NCBI GenBank assembly: GCA_020847675.1
Contig: JADLBN010000229.1
Span: 1 to 45,529, forward strand
DNA length: 45,529 bases
Reading direction: 5' to 3'
From: Burkholderiales bacterium
GTDB lineage: Bacteria > Pseudomonadota > Gammaproteobacteria > Burkholderiales > Casimicrobiaceae
The notes beneath the pieces are model-generated. The model was not told the origin of the DNA. It saw nothing but the letters and a program-made list of their open reading frames with translations, and made no database searches. Below, piece after piece: positions 8,486-17,274 of the stretch. Both the position numbers and the translations under genes were made by a program. Positions within the stretch are counted from its first letter, which is position 1. Each line of letters opens with the position of its first letter.

Positions 8486-9196
8486 TCAGAACTGCCAGCG
8501 TCCGAAGAAGAACGCGACGTCGCCGTGGTTGATTCCGCCGTTGAGCTTCGGGATGAACGAGCCGAGCAACTCGGCGTTGTGCACCTTGACCGAAGCGAGC
8601 GGCAGCGCGGCGGGGAACGGCCAGCCCTTCGCGATGTCGGGCCGCATCATGATGAACACCGTGTAGCCCAGGCCGGCCGCGACCGGCCCCTTCGACGGCC
8701 AGTAGGTCATCGCCGCCCAGCCGGCCATCGCGGTGGTCTCGAAGTGCGAGTCGCGGAACGCGAGCGCGTACCAGCTGTAGTTGTCGCCGCGCTCGTCGGT
8801 GCGCGCGAAGCCGTAGCCGCCACCCCAGGCGTTCTCGTTCAGCTCCGCGAGCTTCTCCTCGGTCCAGGTGCCGGGGATGTGCCACGCGTAGCCGCTCACG
8901 TACCAGGTCGCGCGCCCCTGGAACCACGCGGCCTTGAGACCCTCGCATTGGCGCGCGGCCCAGGCCCACATGCCGCTGCAGTTGACCCACTTTCGCGTGT
9001 CCAGCGGCGCATCGACGCTGTCGGCGGAGATGAACGGGTTCGGGTGGGACGCGAGCCACTCGAAGGTCGAGCGGTCCGGAGTGGACCAGTCGGGGGAGGC
9101 CGCCTTCGGGTCCGCCTGCTGCGCCATTGCCGTCTGCGCGAGCGCGAAGGTCAGGGCGAGCGCGGCGATCAGGCGTGTCGTCGTCTTCGTCGTCAT
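8486..9196 (-). CDS. pagP: Lipid A palmitoyltransferase PagP (outer membrane)
   Basis: This 236-residue protein has a signal peptide (residues 1-25, cleavage after AMA) and a mature part matching PagP, the outer-membrane beta-barrel that moves palmitate from phospholipid to lipid A. The three catalytic residues of E. coli PagP are present: His106 (YAWHIPG), Asp149 and Ser150 (AFRDSH). Other family marks are [16 protein letters not shown] and the C-terminal aromatic FFFGRWQF. Compared with E. coli there is an extra region of about 60 residues between the signal peptide and the barrel, with two Cys (73 and 84). It lies between purH and purD with gaps of about 23 bases, so it is probably co-transcribed with purine genes. 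Family assignment is from motif matching by eye. Confidence 0.85.
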   Translation of the reverse strand: MTTKTTTRLIAALALTFALAQTAMAQQADPKAASPDWSTPDRSTFEWLASHPNPFISADSVDAPLDTRKWVNCSGMWAWAARQCEGLKAAWFQGRATWYVSGYAWHIPGTWTEEKLAELNENAWGGGYGFARTDERGDNYSWYALAFRDSHFETTAMAGWAAMTYWPSKGPVAAGLGYTVFIMMRPDIAKGWPFPAALPLASVKVHNAELLGSFIPKLNGGINHGDVAFFFGRWQF

Positions 9197-9219
9197 GCTG
9201 TTTCCGGAGTTGACCGGCG

Positions 9220-10788
9220 TCAGTGGCGGAAGTGCCGGACGCCGGTGAAGACCATCGCGATGCCGCGTTCGTCCGCCGCGGCGATCACCTCGTCGTCGCG
9301 CACGCTGCCGCCCGGCTGGATCACCGCGGTCGCGCCCTGATCCGCGACGACGTCGAGCCCGTCGCGGAACGGGAAGAACGCGTCGGAAGCCGCGACCGAG
9401 CGCGCGAGATCGAGCTTCGCGCTTGCGGCCTTCGACGCCGCGAGCCGGGTCGAATCGACGCGGCTCATCTGGCCGGCGCCGACGCCGAGCGTCGCGCCGT
9501 CCCGGCAGTAGACGATCGCGTTCGACTTGACGAACTTGGCGACGCGCCACGCGAACATCAGGTCGGCGAGTTCGCCCGCATCCGGCCCCCGCCGGGTGAC
9601 GACCTTGAGTTCCGGGGCCGCGACGTTGCGCGCGTCGCCGGTCTGGACGAGGAGTCCGCCGCCGATGCGCTTGAAGTCGAGCTGAGGCTGCACCGCCGCT
9701 CCGGCAGGGATCTCCAGCACGCGGACGTTGCGCTTCTGGCCGATCAGCGCCAGCGCGTCGTCGGTGTAGCCGGGCGCGACCAGCACCTCGACGAACTGCG
9801 CGGCCACCGCCTCCAGCGTCGCCGCGTCGACCGCGCGGTTGAAGGCGATGATGCCGCCGAAGGCACTCGTCGGGTCGGTCGCGAACGCGCGCCGGTAGGC
9901 CTCGAGGGTCGAGGCACCCAGCGCGACGCCGCAGGGATTCGCGTGCTTGACGATCACGCAGGCGGCGGAGTCGAACGACTTCACGCACTCCCACGCGGCG
10001 TCCGCGTCCGCGATGTTGTTGTACGACAGCTCCTTGCCCTGGCGCTGCCGGAAGGTGGCGATCGACCCGGGCACCGGGGCCTCGTCGCGGTAGAACGCGG
10101 CCGCCTGGTGCGGATTCTCGCCGTAGCGCAACGCCTGCACGCGCTCGCCTGCGTAGCGGAACGACTGCGGGAACGCCTCCGCGGTGCCGTCGGGCGAGCG
10201 CGCGGTGAGCCAGTTCGCGATCGCGCCGTCGTATGCGGCGGTGTGCGCAAACGCCTTGCGCGCGAGCGCGAAACGCGTTGCGTCGGACAGCGCGTTGCCG
10301 CTCCGCGCGAGTTCGACGGCGAGCGCCCCGTAGTCCGCGGGGTCCACGACCACGCCGACGTGCTGCCAGTTCTTCGCGGCGGCGCGCACCATCGCCGGGC
10401 CGCCGATGTCGATGTTCTCGATCGCGTCGTCGAGCGTGCACCCGGGCTTCGCCACCGTCTCTCGGAACGGATAGAGGTTGACCACCACGAGGTCGATGGG
10501 AGGGATGCCGTGCGCCGCGATCGCCTCGGCGTGCGAGGCGAGGTCGCGCCGGGCGAGGATGCCTCCGTGCACCTTCGGGTGCAGCGTCTTCACGCGCCCG
10601 TCGAGCATCTCGGGAAAGCCGGTGTAGGTGCCGACGTCGGTCACCGCGAGACCCGCGTCGGCGATCGCCTTCGCGGTACCACCGGTCGACAGGAGCTGCA
10701 CCCCGCGGCCGGCGAGCGCGCGCGCGAACTCGACGAGCCCCGCCTTGTCCGACACCGACAGCAGCGCCTGCGTGACCGGCGCCGCCAT
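9220..10788 (-). CDS. purH: Bifunctional AICAR formyltransferase / IMP cyclohydrolase
   Basis: This 522-residue enzyme catalyses the last two steps of IMP synthesis. The N-terminal MGS-like cyclohydrolase domain (about 1-190) shows [25 protein letters not shown] and [16 protein letters not shown]. The C-terminal transformylase carries RYGENPHQ and [12 protein letters not shown] with the catalytic Lys-His pair, and the C-terminus [10 protein letters not shown] is standard. Length agrees with the family (about 525). ATG 10788 overlaps the fis stop (TGATG), so fis and purH are translationally coupled, a gene order known from other betaproteobacteria. Confidence 0.97.
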   Translation of the reverse strand: MAAPVTQALLSVSDKAGLVEFARALAGRGVQLLSTGGTAKAIADAGLAVTDVGTYTGFPEMLDGRVKTLHPKVHGGILARRDLASHAEAIAAHGIPPIDLVVVNLYPFRETVAKPGCTLDDAIENIDIGGPAMVRAAAKNWQHVGVVVDPADYGALAVELARSGNALSDATRFALARKAFAHTAAYDGAIANWLTARSPDGTAEAFPQSFRYAGERVQALRYGENPHQAAAFYRDEAPVPGSIATFRQRQGKELSYNNIADADAAWECVKSFDSAACVIVKHANPCGVALGASTLEAYRRAFATDPTSAFGGIIAFNRAVDAATLEAVAAQFVEVLVAPGYTDDALALIGQKRNVRVLEIPAGAAVQPQLDFKRIGGGLLVQTGDARNVAAPELKVVTRRGPDAGELADLMFAWRVAKFVKSNAIVYCRDGATLGVGAGQMSRVDSTRLAASKAASAKLDLARSVAASDAFFPFRDGLDVVADQGATAVIQPGGSVRDDEVIAAADERGIAMVFTGVRHFRH

Positions 10789-11045
10789 CAGACGAGCTTG
10801 TACTTCGCGAGTTTGGCCCGCAGCGTACTGCGGTTCATGCCGAGCATGTCGGCCGCCTGCGTCTGGTTGTGCCCGGCGCGCTCCATGACCGACGCGATCA
10901 GAGCGCGCTCGACGTGCCCGATCACCATCTCGTAGAGATCGTGCGGCGGCTCGCCGTCGAGGCGGCGGAAGTACTCGTCGAGCGAGCGCTCGACACTGCG
11001 CCCGATGTCGTTGCTGCCGTTCAACTTCGCCTTGCGCGCGCTCAC
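10788..11045 (-). CDS. fis: Fis-family DNA-binding nucleoid protein
   Basis: This 85-residue protein is Fis. The segment [19 protein letters not shown] is the dimerisation core and [23 protein letters not shown] is the C-terminal helix-turn-helix, nearly as in E. coli Fis (98 residues). The N-terminal beta-hairpin region that activates Hin/Gin invertases is shorter and diverged. The start is GTG 11045, supported by GGAGG four bases upstream on the minus strand. As in E. coli it follows dusB (88-base gap), here continuing into purH. It should act as a growth-phase-dependent DNA-bending regulator. Confidence 0.93.
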   Translation of the reverse strand: MSARKAKLNGSNDIGRSVERSLDEYFRRLDGEPPHDLYEMVIGHVERALIASVMERAGHNQTQAADMLGMNRSTLRAKLAKYKLV

Positions 11046-11133
11046 GCGGCCTCCCCGCGAACGCTGGATGCGCGACGCCCCGCAAGCGCCTTCGCGCCGG
11101 CGCGGCACAAGTTCCCGGACGGTCCCGCGCCAC

Positions 11134-12207
11134 TCATGCCGCGATAGCCTCCGCGATCCGGCTCGGCGCCGGCGAGTGCGCCGTCCTCCGCGCGGACGCG
11201 GATCCTTCGACCACGCGCTCCTCGCGCAGCCGGTCGCCGCGTCGCGCGAGATCGTCGAACCACCGCTCGACCTCGGCGAGCTGCGCGGCCGTCGTCTCGC
11301 AGGCGTTGACGGCCCGACGGAAGGCCTCGCCGCCTTCGAGGCCCTCGGCGTACCAGCCCAGGTGCTTGCGCGCGGTGCGCACGCCAACGTCGGGACCGTG
11401 GAAGGCGTAGTGGTCGTGGAGGTGGGCGATCACGAGCGTACGGATCTCCGCCACCTCCGGCGGCGGGGCAACCGTGCCGGTGGCGAGGAACTGCGCGATC
11501 TCGCGGAAAACCCAGGGCCTCCCCTGCGCCGCGCGTCCGATCATCAGGCCGTCGGCACCGGTTGCGTCGAGGACCTGCTTCGCGCGCCGGGGCGTGTCGA
11601 TGTCGCCGTTGGCGATCACCGGGATCGCGACCGCGCGCTTGACCTGCGCGAGGGTCGCGTACTCGACGGCGCCGACGAACCCGCAGGCGCGCGTGCGGCC
11701 GTGCACCGCCAGCATCGCGATGCCGGAATCCTCGGCGATCCTCGCAATGCGGACCGCGTTGCGCCGGTCCGGCGCGGGACCGGTGCGGATCTTGAGCGTG
11801 ACCGGCACATCGACCGCCGCGACGACTGCGGCGAGGATCGCCGCGACGCGAGGCTCGTCGGACAGGAGCGCGGAGCCCGCGGCGACGTTGCACACCTTCT
11901 TCGCCGGACAGCCCATGTTGATGTCGACGATCTGCGCACCCCGGTCGACGTTGTAGCGCGCGGCATCCGCCATCGTCGCCGGATCCGCGCCCGCGATCTG
12001 TACCGCGACCGGCGCGCTCTCGCCGGCGTGGTCGATGCGGCGCAGCGACTTCGCCGTCGCGCGCAGCGCGGGGTTCGACGCCACCATCTCCGACACCGCG
12101 TACCCGGCGCCGAGACGCCTGCAGAGCTGGCGGAAGGGCCGGTCGGTGACTCCCGCCATCGGCGCGACGGCAAGGTTGTTCGGCAGCGTGTAGGGACCGA
12201 TGCGCAC
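11134..12207 (-). CDS. dusB: tRNA-dihydrouridine synthase B
   Basis: This 357-residue FMN enzyme reduces a uridine in the tRNA D-loop. The N-terminus RIGPYTLPNNLAVAPMAGVTDRPFR, the catalytic-Cys segment DINMGCPAKKV, KIRTGPAPDRRN, HGRTR and IGRAAQGRPWVFRE follow E. coli DusB throughout. The start is GTG 12207, chosen because it aligns with the E. coli MRIG start; there is no ATG nearby. The C-terminus carries about 30 extra residues rich in Arg and Ala after the usual end. It heads the dusB-fis-purH run and a TATAAT box lies 39 bases upstream. Confidence 0.95.
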   Translation of the reverse strand: MRIGPYTLPNNLAVAPMAGVTDRPFRQLCRRLGAGYAVSEMVASNPALRATAKSLRRIDHAGESAPVAVQIAGADPATMADAARYNVDRGAQIVDINMGCPAKKVCNVAAGSALLSDEPRVAAILAAVVAAVDVPVTLKIRTGPAPDRRNAVRIARIAEDSGIAMLAVHGRTRACGFVGAVEYATLAQVKRAVAIPVIANGDIDTPRRAKQVLDATGADGLMIGRAAQGRPWVFREIAQFLATGTVAPPPEVAEIRTLVIAHLHDHYAFHGPDVGVRTARKHLGWYAEGLEGGEAFRRAVNACETTAAQLAEVERWFDDLARRGDRLREERVVEGSASARRTAHSPAPSRIAEAIAA

Positions 12208-12246
12208 GGCGTTCGCGACGACGGGGGATGTTCCGGAGGGACGGGA

Positions 12247-12252
12247 ATTATA
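12247..12252 (-). promoter_or_regulatory. -10 box (TATAAT) upstream of dusB
   Basis: A perfect TATAAT on the minus strand stands in very GC-rich sequence, 39 bases before the dusB start codon. No recognisable -35 box is present at 16-18 bases, so activation or an alternative contact is possible. It is the likely promoter of the eight-gene run. Confidence 0.5.
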
Positions 12253-12350
12253 CCGGCTTTGCCCAGCGCGGGCGCCGCGTGAACCGTGGCGCGCGACGAA
12301 CGTGCGTTCGCGTTTCCCCCAGTTCCACTCGAACCGGTGGCGCGGCCACA

Positions 12351-12379
12351 CGGCGCCCGCTTCGGGTGCGCGGGCGCCG
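12351..12379. terminator. Strong hairpin downstream of ubiH
   Basis: CGGCGCCCGC and GCGGGCGCCG form a perfect 10-bp stem around a 9-nt loop, about 65 bases after the ubiH stop on the minus strand. There is no T-tract, so it may be a Rho-assisted stop or mRNA-stabilising structure. The rest of the 238-bp gap (12208-12445) holds only the dusB -10 box. Confidence 0.45.
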
Positions 12380-12445
12380 GCGATCGTGCGGGCCGGCGAT
12401 GCGCGGCGACGGCAGACCGGCGTCTCGCCGGCGCGTCGATCGCGC

Positions 12446-13594
12446 CTACGCCCCGAACAGCATCGCCCGCGTGAACGAGCGCTTGAGCGGCGGCACGGCG
12501 TCGAGCATCGCGAGCCCGACGCCGCGGGGCCAGCGCACGAACGGCAGGTCGGTTCCGAACAGGTGGACGAGACCGTGCGTGAACGCGACACCGGCCCAGC
12601 GGTCCGCCCGTCGCCGCGCGGCGTAGGCTTCGAGCATCGGTCGCAAACCCACGGCGTCGCGGCCGGCGGCGAGGATCGCCCGTTTCAGTTCCCAGGCGTC
12701 GCGCAGCCCGACGTTGAATCCCTGTCCTGCGACCGGGTGCAGCGTCTGCGACGCGTTGCCGATCGTGACGATGCGGTTCGAGACCGGCGGCCGCGCGAGT
12801 TCCAGCACGAGCGGAAACGACTTGCGTGAGGACACGCGCAGGAAATCGTCGCGCCGGTTGCCGAAGCACGCGGCGAAACGGGAGACGAAGGCGTCGTCGG
12901 GCAACGCGAGCATCGACTGGGCTTCGCCCGGGTCGAGCGTCCACACGAAGCCGTAGCGGTCGCCCTCGGGCAGGAGCGCGATGGGGCCGCCGCGCGCGAA
13001 GCGTTCGTACGCGACGCCGCCGTGCGGTGCGCGCGTCTCCAGCTTGCCGATCACCGCGACCTGTCCGTAGTCGCGCCGCACGCGCTCGATGCCGGCGAGA
13101 CCCGCTCCGGTGCCGTCGGCCACCACCGCGAGCCGCGCGGCGATCGGCGTTCCGCCGGCGACCGGCACGATGCTCGCTGATGCCGGGGCGGTCTCGACCC
13201 GATCGACGACCACGCCGTAGCGGACGTCCACGCCGGAACGGTCGAGCGCACGGTCGAGCGCGGCCTGCAGCGCGACGTAGGACACGACGTAGCCCAGCGC
13301 GGGAAGTCCCGCGTCGGAGGCGTCGAGCGTCGTGGAGCCGAATCCGCCGGACTGCGACACGTCGATCCGGACGATCGGCGTCACCGCGCCGGCAGCCTCC
13401 GCGAGCGACGCCCACACGCCGAGGCGCTCGAGGATCAGCCTCGCGCCGTGCGACAGCGCGAGCGAACGATCACCGCGCAGCGTCGCTCCCGGCGCGCGCG
13501 CGTCGAGCGCGACCACGTCGAGCCCGCTGTCCGCCAGCGCGAGCGCGAGCGTCGCGCCGACGGGGCCCGCTCCAACGATGCAGAGGTCAGGCAT
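12446..13594 (-). CDS. ubiH: 2-octaprenyl-6-methoxyphenol hydroxylase-type FAD monooxygenase (UbiH)
   Basis: This 382-residue flavoprotein hydroxylates a ring carbon of the ubiquinone precursor. The FAD-binding GAGPVG is at residues 8-13, DRSLALSHGARLILERLG and VVADGTGAG follow, and the second FAD motif IGNASQTLHPVAGQGFNVGLRD matches UbiH better than other UbiF/VisC-like paralogues. pepP lies just upstream on the same strand; pepP-ubiH linkage is also found in E. coli. ATG 13594 is the only good start, and it is unusual: the start codon and the first four codons lie within the first unit of a 14-bp tandem repeat. Confidence 0.88.
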   Translation of the reverse strand: MPDLCIVGAGPVGATLALALADSGLDVVALDARAPGATLRGDRSLALSHGARLILERLGVWASLAEAAGAVTPIVRIDVSQSGGFGSTTLDASDAGLPALGYVVSYVALQAALDRALDRSGVDVRYGVVVDRVETAPASASIVPVAGGTPIAARLAVVADGTGAGLAGIERVRRDYGQVAVIGKLETRAPHGGVAYERFARGGPIALLPEGDRYGFVWTLDPGEAQSMLALPDDAFVSRFAACFGNRRDDFLRVSSRKSFPLVLELARPPVSNRIVTIGNASQTLHPVAGQGFNVGLRDAWELKRAILAAGRDAVGLRPMLEAYAARRRADRWAGVAFTHGLVHLFGTDLPFVRWPRGVGLAMLDAVPPLKRSFTRAMLFGA

Positions 13595-13623
13595 CAGAGG
13601 TCAGGTATCAGAGGTCAGGAGTC
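13582..13623. repeat. Tandem repeat, three 14-bp units, overlapping ubiH start
   Basis: Three direct copies of AGAGGTCAGG(C/T/A)(A/G)TC occur at 13582-13595, 13596-13609 and 13610-13623. They differ only at bases 11-12 of the unit. The first contains the reverse complement of the ubiH ATG and codons 2-4. The array continues directly into the left arm of the inverted repeat. Confidence 0.85.
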
Positions 13624-13846
13624 AGAAGCGGCGGCGTCTCCGGTGGCGGCGCATTGCAGCGCCGCTGCACCGTCTCGTTCTGCATGGAGAGTGCGTGGAG
13701 TGCGAAGTCGAATTGCCATGCCGCATCGGGTCGCCGCTGATGCCCCGGTACCCGAAGCGCCGCACAATCCGAATTCATGGGTTCAGAAACAAGTACCTTC
13801 CAGCGGCGCTGCAATGCGCCGCCACCGGAGACGCCGCCGCTTCTGA
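13622..13846. repeat. 46-bp perfect inverted repeat (family A) with 133-bp centre
   Basis: Bases 13622-13667 and 13801-13846 are exact reverse complements over 46 bp. Each arm itself contains a GCGGCGC/GCGCCGC hairpin. The centre (13668-13800) has no convincing gene or promoter. A third, diverged copy of the arm is at 766-840. The pair lies exactly between the pepP stop and the ubiH start. Confidence 0.9.
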
Positions 13847-13859
13847 TGCCTGCTCCCGG

Positions 13860-15188
13860 TTACCTGTTCCCTGAACCGCACGCCGCCTCCACCTCCGCAA
13901 CCGTCTTCGGCGTTCGCGCGGTGAGGTTCTCGACGCCGTCCGCGGTGACGACGACGTCGTCCTCGATGCGCACGCCGATGCCGGCGAACTCGTCGGGAAC
14001 GCCCTCGCCCGGCCGGATGTACAGCCCCGGCTCGACGGTGAGGACCATGCCCGGGGCGAGCGCGACCGACGCGCCCTTCTCCTGGTAGAGCCCGGCGTCG
14101 TGCACGTCCATGCCCAGCCAGTGGCCGGCGCGGTGCATGTAGAAGCGCTTGTAGCTGCCGCTTTCGAGCGCCGCGTCGAGCGGACCCGCGATCAGCCCGA
14201 GTTCGATCAGCCCTTCGGCGAGCACGCGCTCGGCCACCGTGTGGTAGTCGTGGAACGGCACGCCGGGCCGCACCGCGGCGAGGCAGGCCAGCTGCGCCGC
14301 CAGCACGACCTCGTAGACCGCCTTCTGCGGCGCGGTGAAACGGCCGTTCACCGGGAACGTGCGCGTGATGTCGGATGCGTAGCCTCGGTACTCGCAACCG
14401 GCGTCGATCAGCAGCAGGTCGCCGTCCGCCATCTGCCGGTCGTTCTCGCGGTAGTGGAGCACGCAGGCGTTCGGCCCGCTCGCCACGATCGACGGATAGG
14501 CTACCGACTGCGCGCCGTGGCGCAGGAACTCGTGCACCAGCTCCGCCTCGACTTCGTACTCGTGCATCCCTGGCCGCGTGGCGGCCATCGCGCGGGCGTG
14601 CGCCACCGACGAGATCTCGCCGGCTCGGCGCATCAGCGCGATCTCGTGCGCGTCCTTGACGAGCCGCATGCGGTCCAGCACGCCCCGCACATCGACGATC
14701 GCGTCGGGCGCGGCGACGCCGGTCCGCACGCGCGCGCGCACGTCGTTGAGCGTGCCGGCGACGCGCCGGTCCCACTCGGAAGTCATGCCGACCGGGGTGA
14801 ACAGCGCAGGGCGGTCGGACGCGAGGTCGGGAAGGCGGTGGTCGAGTTCGGCGATCGGGTAGACCTCGTCGAAGCCGAAGATCTCCTTCGCGGCGTCCGG
14901 CCCGTAGCGGAAGCCGTCCCAGATCTCGCGCTCCTCGTTCTTCTCGCGGCAGAACAGCAGGTGGCGGTCACCGTCGCTGCCGGCGACCAGCGCGACCACC
15001 GCCTCCGGTTCGGGGAAGCCGGACAGGTAGTAGAAATAGCTGTCGTGGCGATACGGATACAGAGAGTCGCGATTGCGTGCGACTTCGGCGGAGGTGGGAA
15101 CCACGGCGAGGCCGCCGCCGGAATGCTCGCGCATCGCGGCGATCAGCGCGTCGCGGCGTCCGCGATGGATCTGGTGGACGTTCTTCAT
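13860..15188 (-). CDS. pepP: Xaa-Pro aminopeptidase (aminopeptidase P)
   Basis: This 442-residue metallopeptidase removes N-terminal residues that precede proline. The M24 metal ligands are all present: two Asp in LLLIDAGCEYRGYASDITR, His in YMHRAGHWLGMDVHD, Glu in VLTVEPGLYI and Glu in GIGVRIEDDVVVT. The N-terminal creatinase-like domain (YPYRHDSYFYYLSGF) is also typical. ATG 15188 gives the standard start; E. coli PepP has 441 residues. The last few residues (ACGSGNR) run into the repeat element, which may have supplied the stop codon. It is the first gene of a pepP-ubiH pair. Confidence 0.96.
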   Translation of the reverse strand: MKNVHQIHRGRRDALIAAMREHSGGGLAVVPTSAEVARNRDSLYPYRHDSYFYYLSGFPEPEAVVALVAGSDGDRHLLFCREKNEEREIWDGFRYGPDAAKEIFGFDEVYPIAELDHRLPDLASDRPALFTPVGMTSEWDRRVAGTLNDVRARVRTGVAAPDAIVDVRGVLDRMRLVKDAHEIALMRRAGEISSVAHARAMAATRPGMHEYEVEAELVHEFLRHGAQSVAYPSIVASGPNACVLHYRENDRQMADGDLLLIDAGCEYRGYASDITRTFPVNGRFTAPQKAVYEVVLAAQLACLAAVRPGVPFHDYHTVAERVLAEGLIELGLIAGPLDAALESGSYKRFYMHRAGHWLGMDVHDAGLYQEKGASVALAPGMVLTVEPGLYIRPGEGVPDEFAGIGVRIEDDVVVTADGVENLTARTPKTVAEVEAACGSGNR

Positions 15189-15236
15189 GGATTCGCAGGT
15201 CGGATGCGCCGCAACGGCGGCTTGCCGGGGCCGGCC

Positions 15237-15242
15237 ATTATA
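15237..15242 (-). promoter_or_regulatory. -10 box (TATAAT) upstream of pepP
   Basis: A perfect TATAAT reads on the minus strand 48 bases before the pepP ATG. No good -35 box stands at the usual distance. It is the only A/T-rich spot in this part of the 159-bp divergent gap. Confidence 0.5.
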
Positions 15243-15335
15243 GGGGCGCGGCGGGTCGTCCGGAGGGCTTTGACCCTGCCGGTTCGGGAACGTCGGCCGC
15301 GAGGGCGGCTCGCTCGCCTCCGGCGTCGCCGGCAC

Positions 15336-15341
15336 TAGAAT
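15336..15341 (+). promoter_or_regulatory. -10-like box 6 nt before 5-formyl-THF cyclo-ligase ATG
   Basis: TAGAAT is followed by exactly six bases and the ATG at 15348, with no Shine-Dalgarno. If used, transcription would start at or next to the A of the ATG, giving a leaderless mRNA. Three other genes here show the same layout. Confidence 0.45.
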
Positions 15342-15347
15342 CGCCCC

Positions 15348-15971
15348 ATGCCGACCGACCACGAGACTCCGGTGGGCGCCCCGCTGCGCGAGGCGAAGCA
15401 GGCGATGCGCCAGGCGATGGCGGCGGCGCGGGACGCGCTCGATCCGGCGTGGCGAAAACGCGCTTCGGCGGCGCTCGTCGACCGGATGACCTCACTCGCC
15501 GCGTTCGCCGGCGCGCGCCGCGTGCTGCTGAACGTCCCGTTCCGCAGCGAGTGGGACGCCGCGCCGCTGATCGAACGCGCGCTCGCGCGCGGCAAGGAAG
15601 TCCTGCTCCCGCGCGTCGACGAGACCTCGCGTATGCTCGATCTGCGCCGCATCGCCGATCCGGCCGCCGACATCGTGACCGGCTATCGCGGCATTCCGGA
15701 ACCGGTGGAACGCTGCCCGCGTGCCGACCCGGCCTCCGTCGACTGGGTGCTCGTGCCCGGCGTCGCCTTCGACCGCGAAGGCGGGAGGCTGGGTTACGGA
15801 GGCGGCTACTATGACCGGCTCCTGCCACTCCTGTCGCCGCGCGCGGCGCGGGTGGCCGGAGCGTTCTCGATGCAGATCGTCGATCGGGTGCCGTCGGCGC
15901 CGCACGATATCCGAATGGACACCGTCGTCACCGAGGCCGAGATCGTGGTGGATCGAAAGGGCAGATCCTGA
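15348..15971 (+). CDS. ygfA: 5-formyltetrahydrofolate cyclo-ligase
   Basis: This 207-residue enzyme converts 5-formyl-THF to 5,10-methenyl-THF with ATP. The family is recognised by EAKQAMRQAMAAARDAL (N-terminal Arg/Lys-rich helix), the LLPRVDE strand, the DWVLVPGVAFDREGGRLGYG loop and GGGYYDRLL, the nucleotide and folate binding region. ATG 15348 is the only start giving the usual N-terminus and it lacks a ribosome site. In many proteobacteria the gene follows 6S RNA; the 159-bp gap here is too short and shows no such fold. It is divergent from pepP. Confidence 0.93.
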   Translation: MPTDHETPVGAPLREAKQAMRQAMAAARDALDPAWRKRASAALVDRMTSLAAFAGARRVLLNVPFRSEWDAAPLIERALARGKEVLLPRVDETSRMLDLRRIADPAADIVTGYRGIPEPVERCPRADPASVDWVLVPGVAFDREGGRLGYGGGYYDRLLPLLSPRAARVAGAFSMQIVDRVPSAPHDIRMDTVVTEAEIVVDRKGRS

Positions 15972-15988
15972 ACCCGACGGCCTCCGGC

Positions 15989-17176
15989 GTGTCACCGGCG
16001 GTCGCGCTCGGCGCGACGCTCGCGATCCAGGTCTACACATCGCTCGCCGGAGCGGCGGCAGCGGTGCTCGCGCCCGAAGTCGCGGCCGACCTCTCCGTCC
16101 CGTCGCGCTGGATCGGCGGCTACGTCGGCCTGGTCTACTTCGGCGCGATGAGCGCGAGCCTGCTGTGCGGCGCGTATCTCGCGCGCTACGGTGCGATCCG
16201 CGTGTCGCAGGCCTGCGTGGCGCTGTGCGCGCTGGGCATCGCCGGCACGGCGCTCGCGCAGCCGGGATGGCTGCCGGCCGTGGCGGCAGCCGCCGTCGTG
16301 CTGGGACTCGGCTACGGACCGATCACGCCCGCGTCGTCGCACATCCTCGCGCGCACCACTCCTGCGTCGCGCATGAGCCTGGTGTTCTCGATCAAGCAGA
16401 CCGGCGTGCCGGCCGGAGCGGCCCTCGCGGGAGCCGTGTTGCCGGCCGCGGCGCTCGCCTTCGGCTGGCGCTGGACCTTCGCGGCCATTGCGCTTGCCGG
16501 CGTCGCGGTGATCGCCGCGGCGCAGCCGATCCGCCGCACGCTCGACACCGGGTTGAGCGCCGATGCCCGTCCGGCGATCGGCAGCGCGCTTGCGGCCGTC
16601 GCTGGCGTGCTCCGGGATCCCCGCCTCGCGCCCTTCGCGCTGATCTCGTTCGCGTACGCGGCAACGCAAGTGTCGTTCACCAGTTTCCTCGTCGTGCACC
16701 TGACCGGAGTCCTCCAGTGGTCGCTGGTCGCAGCGGGGTTCGCGCTTTCCGCAGGAACGATCGGCGGGGTCGCCGGACGCATCGCCTGGGGCGCGGTGAG
16801 CGATCGAACGCGCGCGCCGCGCACCGTTCTCGGCATCATCGGGGTGTCCGGCTCGGTCTGCGCTGCGCTGGCGTCGATCGCGGCACCCGACTGGCCTCCG
16901 CTCGCGATCTACGCCCTCGCCGTGGTCTTCGGCGCGACCGCGGTAGGCTGGAACGGCGTGATGCTGGCGGAGATCGCGCGCCTCGCGCCGGCGGGCAACG
17001 TCGGACAGGTCACCGGTACGGTAGGGGTCATCACCTTCGGTGGGGTCGTCGCAGGTCCGCCGCTGTTCGCCGCGCTGTCCGCAACGGCCGGGTCGACCCG
17101 CGTCGGATTCGCAGCGGTTGCCATGATTTCGGGGCTCTCCGGCGCCGCGTTCCTGTTGCGGCGGTCCGAGTCGTAG
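15989..17176 (+). CDS. MFS transporter
   Basis: This 395-residue protein has about twelve hydrophobic segments in two halves, with a central polar loop near residue 185-205. The loop between helices 2 and 3 (GAYLARYGAIR) and the related one in the second half (GRIAWGAVSDRTRAPR) are the MFS A-motif positions. The nearest pattern is the sugar-phosphate/anion:cation or cyanate-like (CynX) group; substrate cannot be stated. GTG 15989 is used, 17 bases after the cyclo-ligase stop, so it may be co-transcribed. There is no clear ribosome site. The C-terminus is short (RRSES). Confidence 0.85.
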   Translation: MSPAVALGATLAIQVYTSLAGAAAAVLAPEVAADLSVPSRWIGGYVGLVYFGAMSASLLCGAYLARYGAIRVSQACVALCALGIAGTALAQPGWLPAVAAAAVVLGLGYGPITPASSHILARTTPASRMSLVFSIKQTGVPAGAALAGAVLPAAALAFGWRWTFAAIALAGVAVIAAAQPIRRTLDTGLSADARPAIGSALAAVAGVLRDPRLAPFALISFAYAATQVSFTSFLVVHLTGVLQWSLVAAGFALSAGTIGGVAGRIAWGAVSDRTRAPRTVLGIIGVSGSVCAALASIAAPDWPPLAIYALAVVFGATAVGWNGVMLAEIARLAPAGNVGQVTGTVGVITFGGVVAGPPLFAALSATAGSTRVGFAAVAMISGLSGAAFLLRRSES

Positions 17177-17274
17177 ACAGGATCCGGGGCGCCATTCCAC
17201 AGCGCTCTCGCCAAGAGTGTGTGCTTGCTCTTTCCTTGGGCCTGCGGTTCGCGGTGCCGGTGGACGCATATTTT

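Noticed and set aside
13668-13800. A small gene or non-coding RNA in the centre of the inverted repeat
   Set aside because: No start with ribosome site, no conserved motif, no promoter or terminator in 133 bases.
15189-15347. A possible 6S RNA gene before the 5-formyl-THF cyclo-ligase gene
   Set aside because: The gap is only 159 bases and no long rod-like fold with a central bubble was found; 6S RNA is about 180 bases or more.
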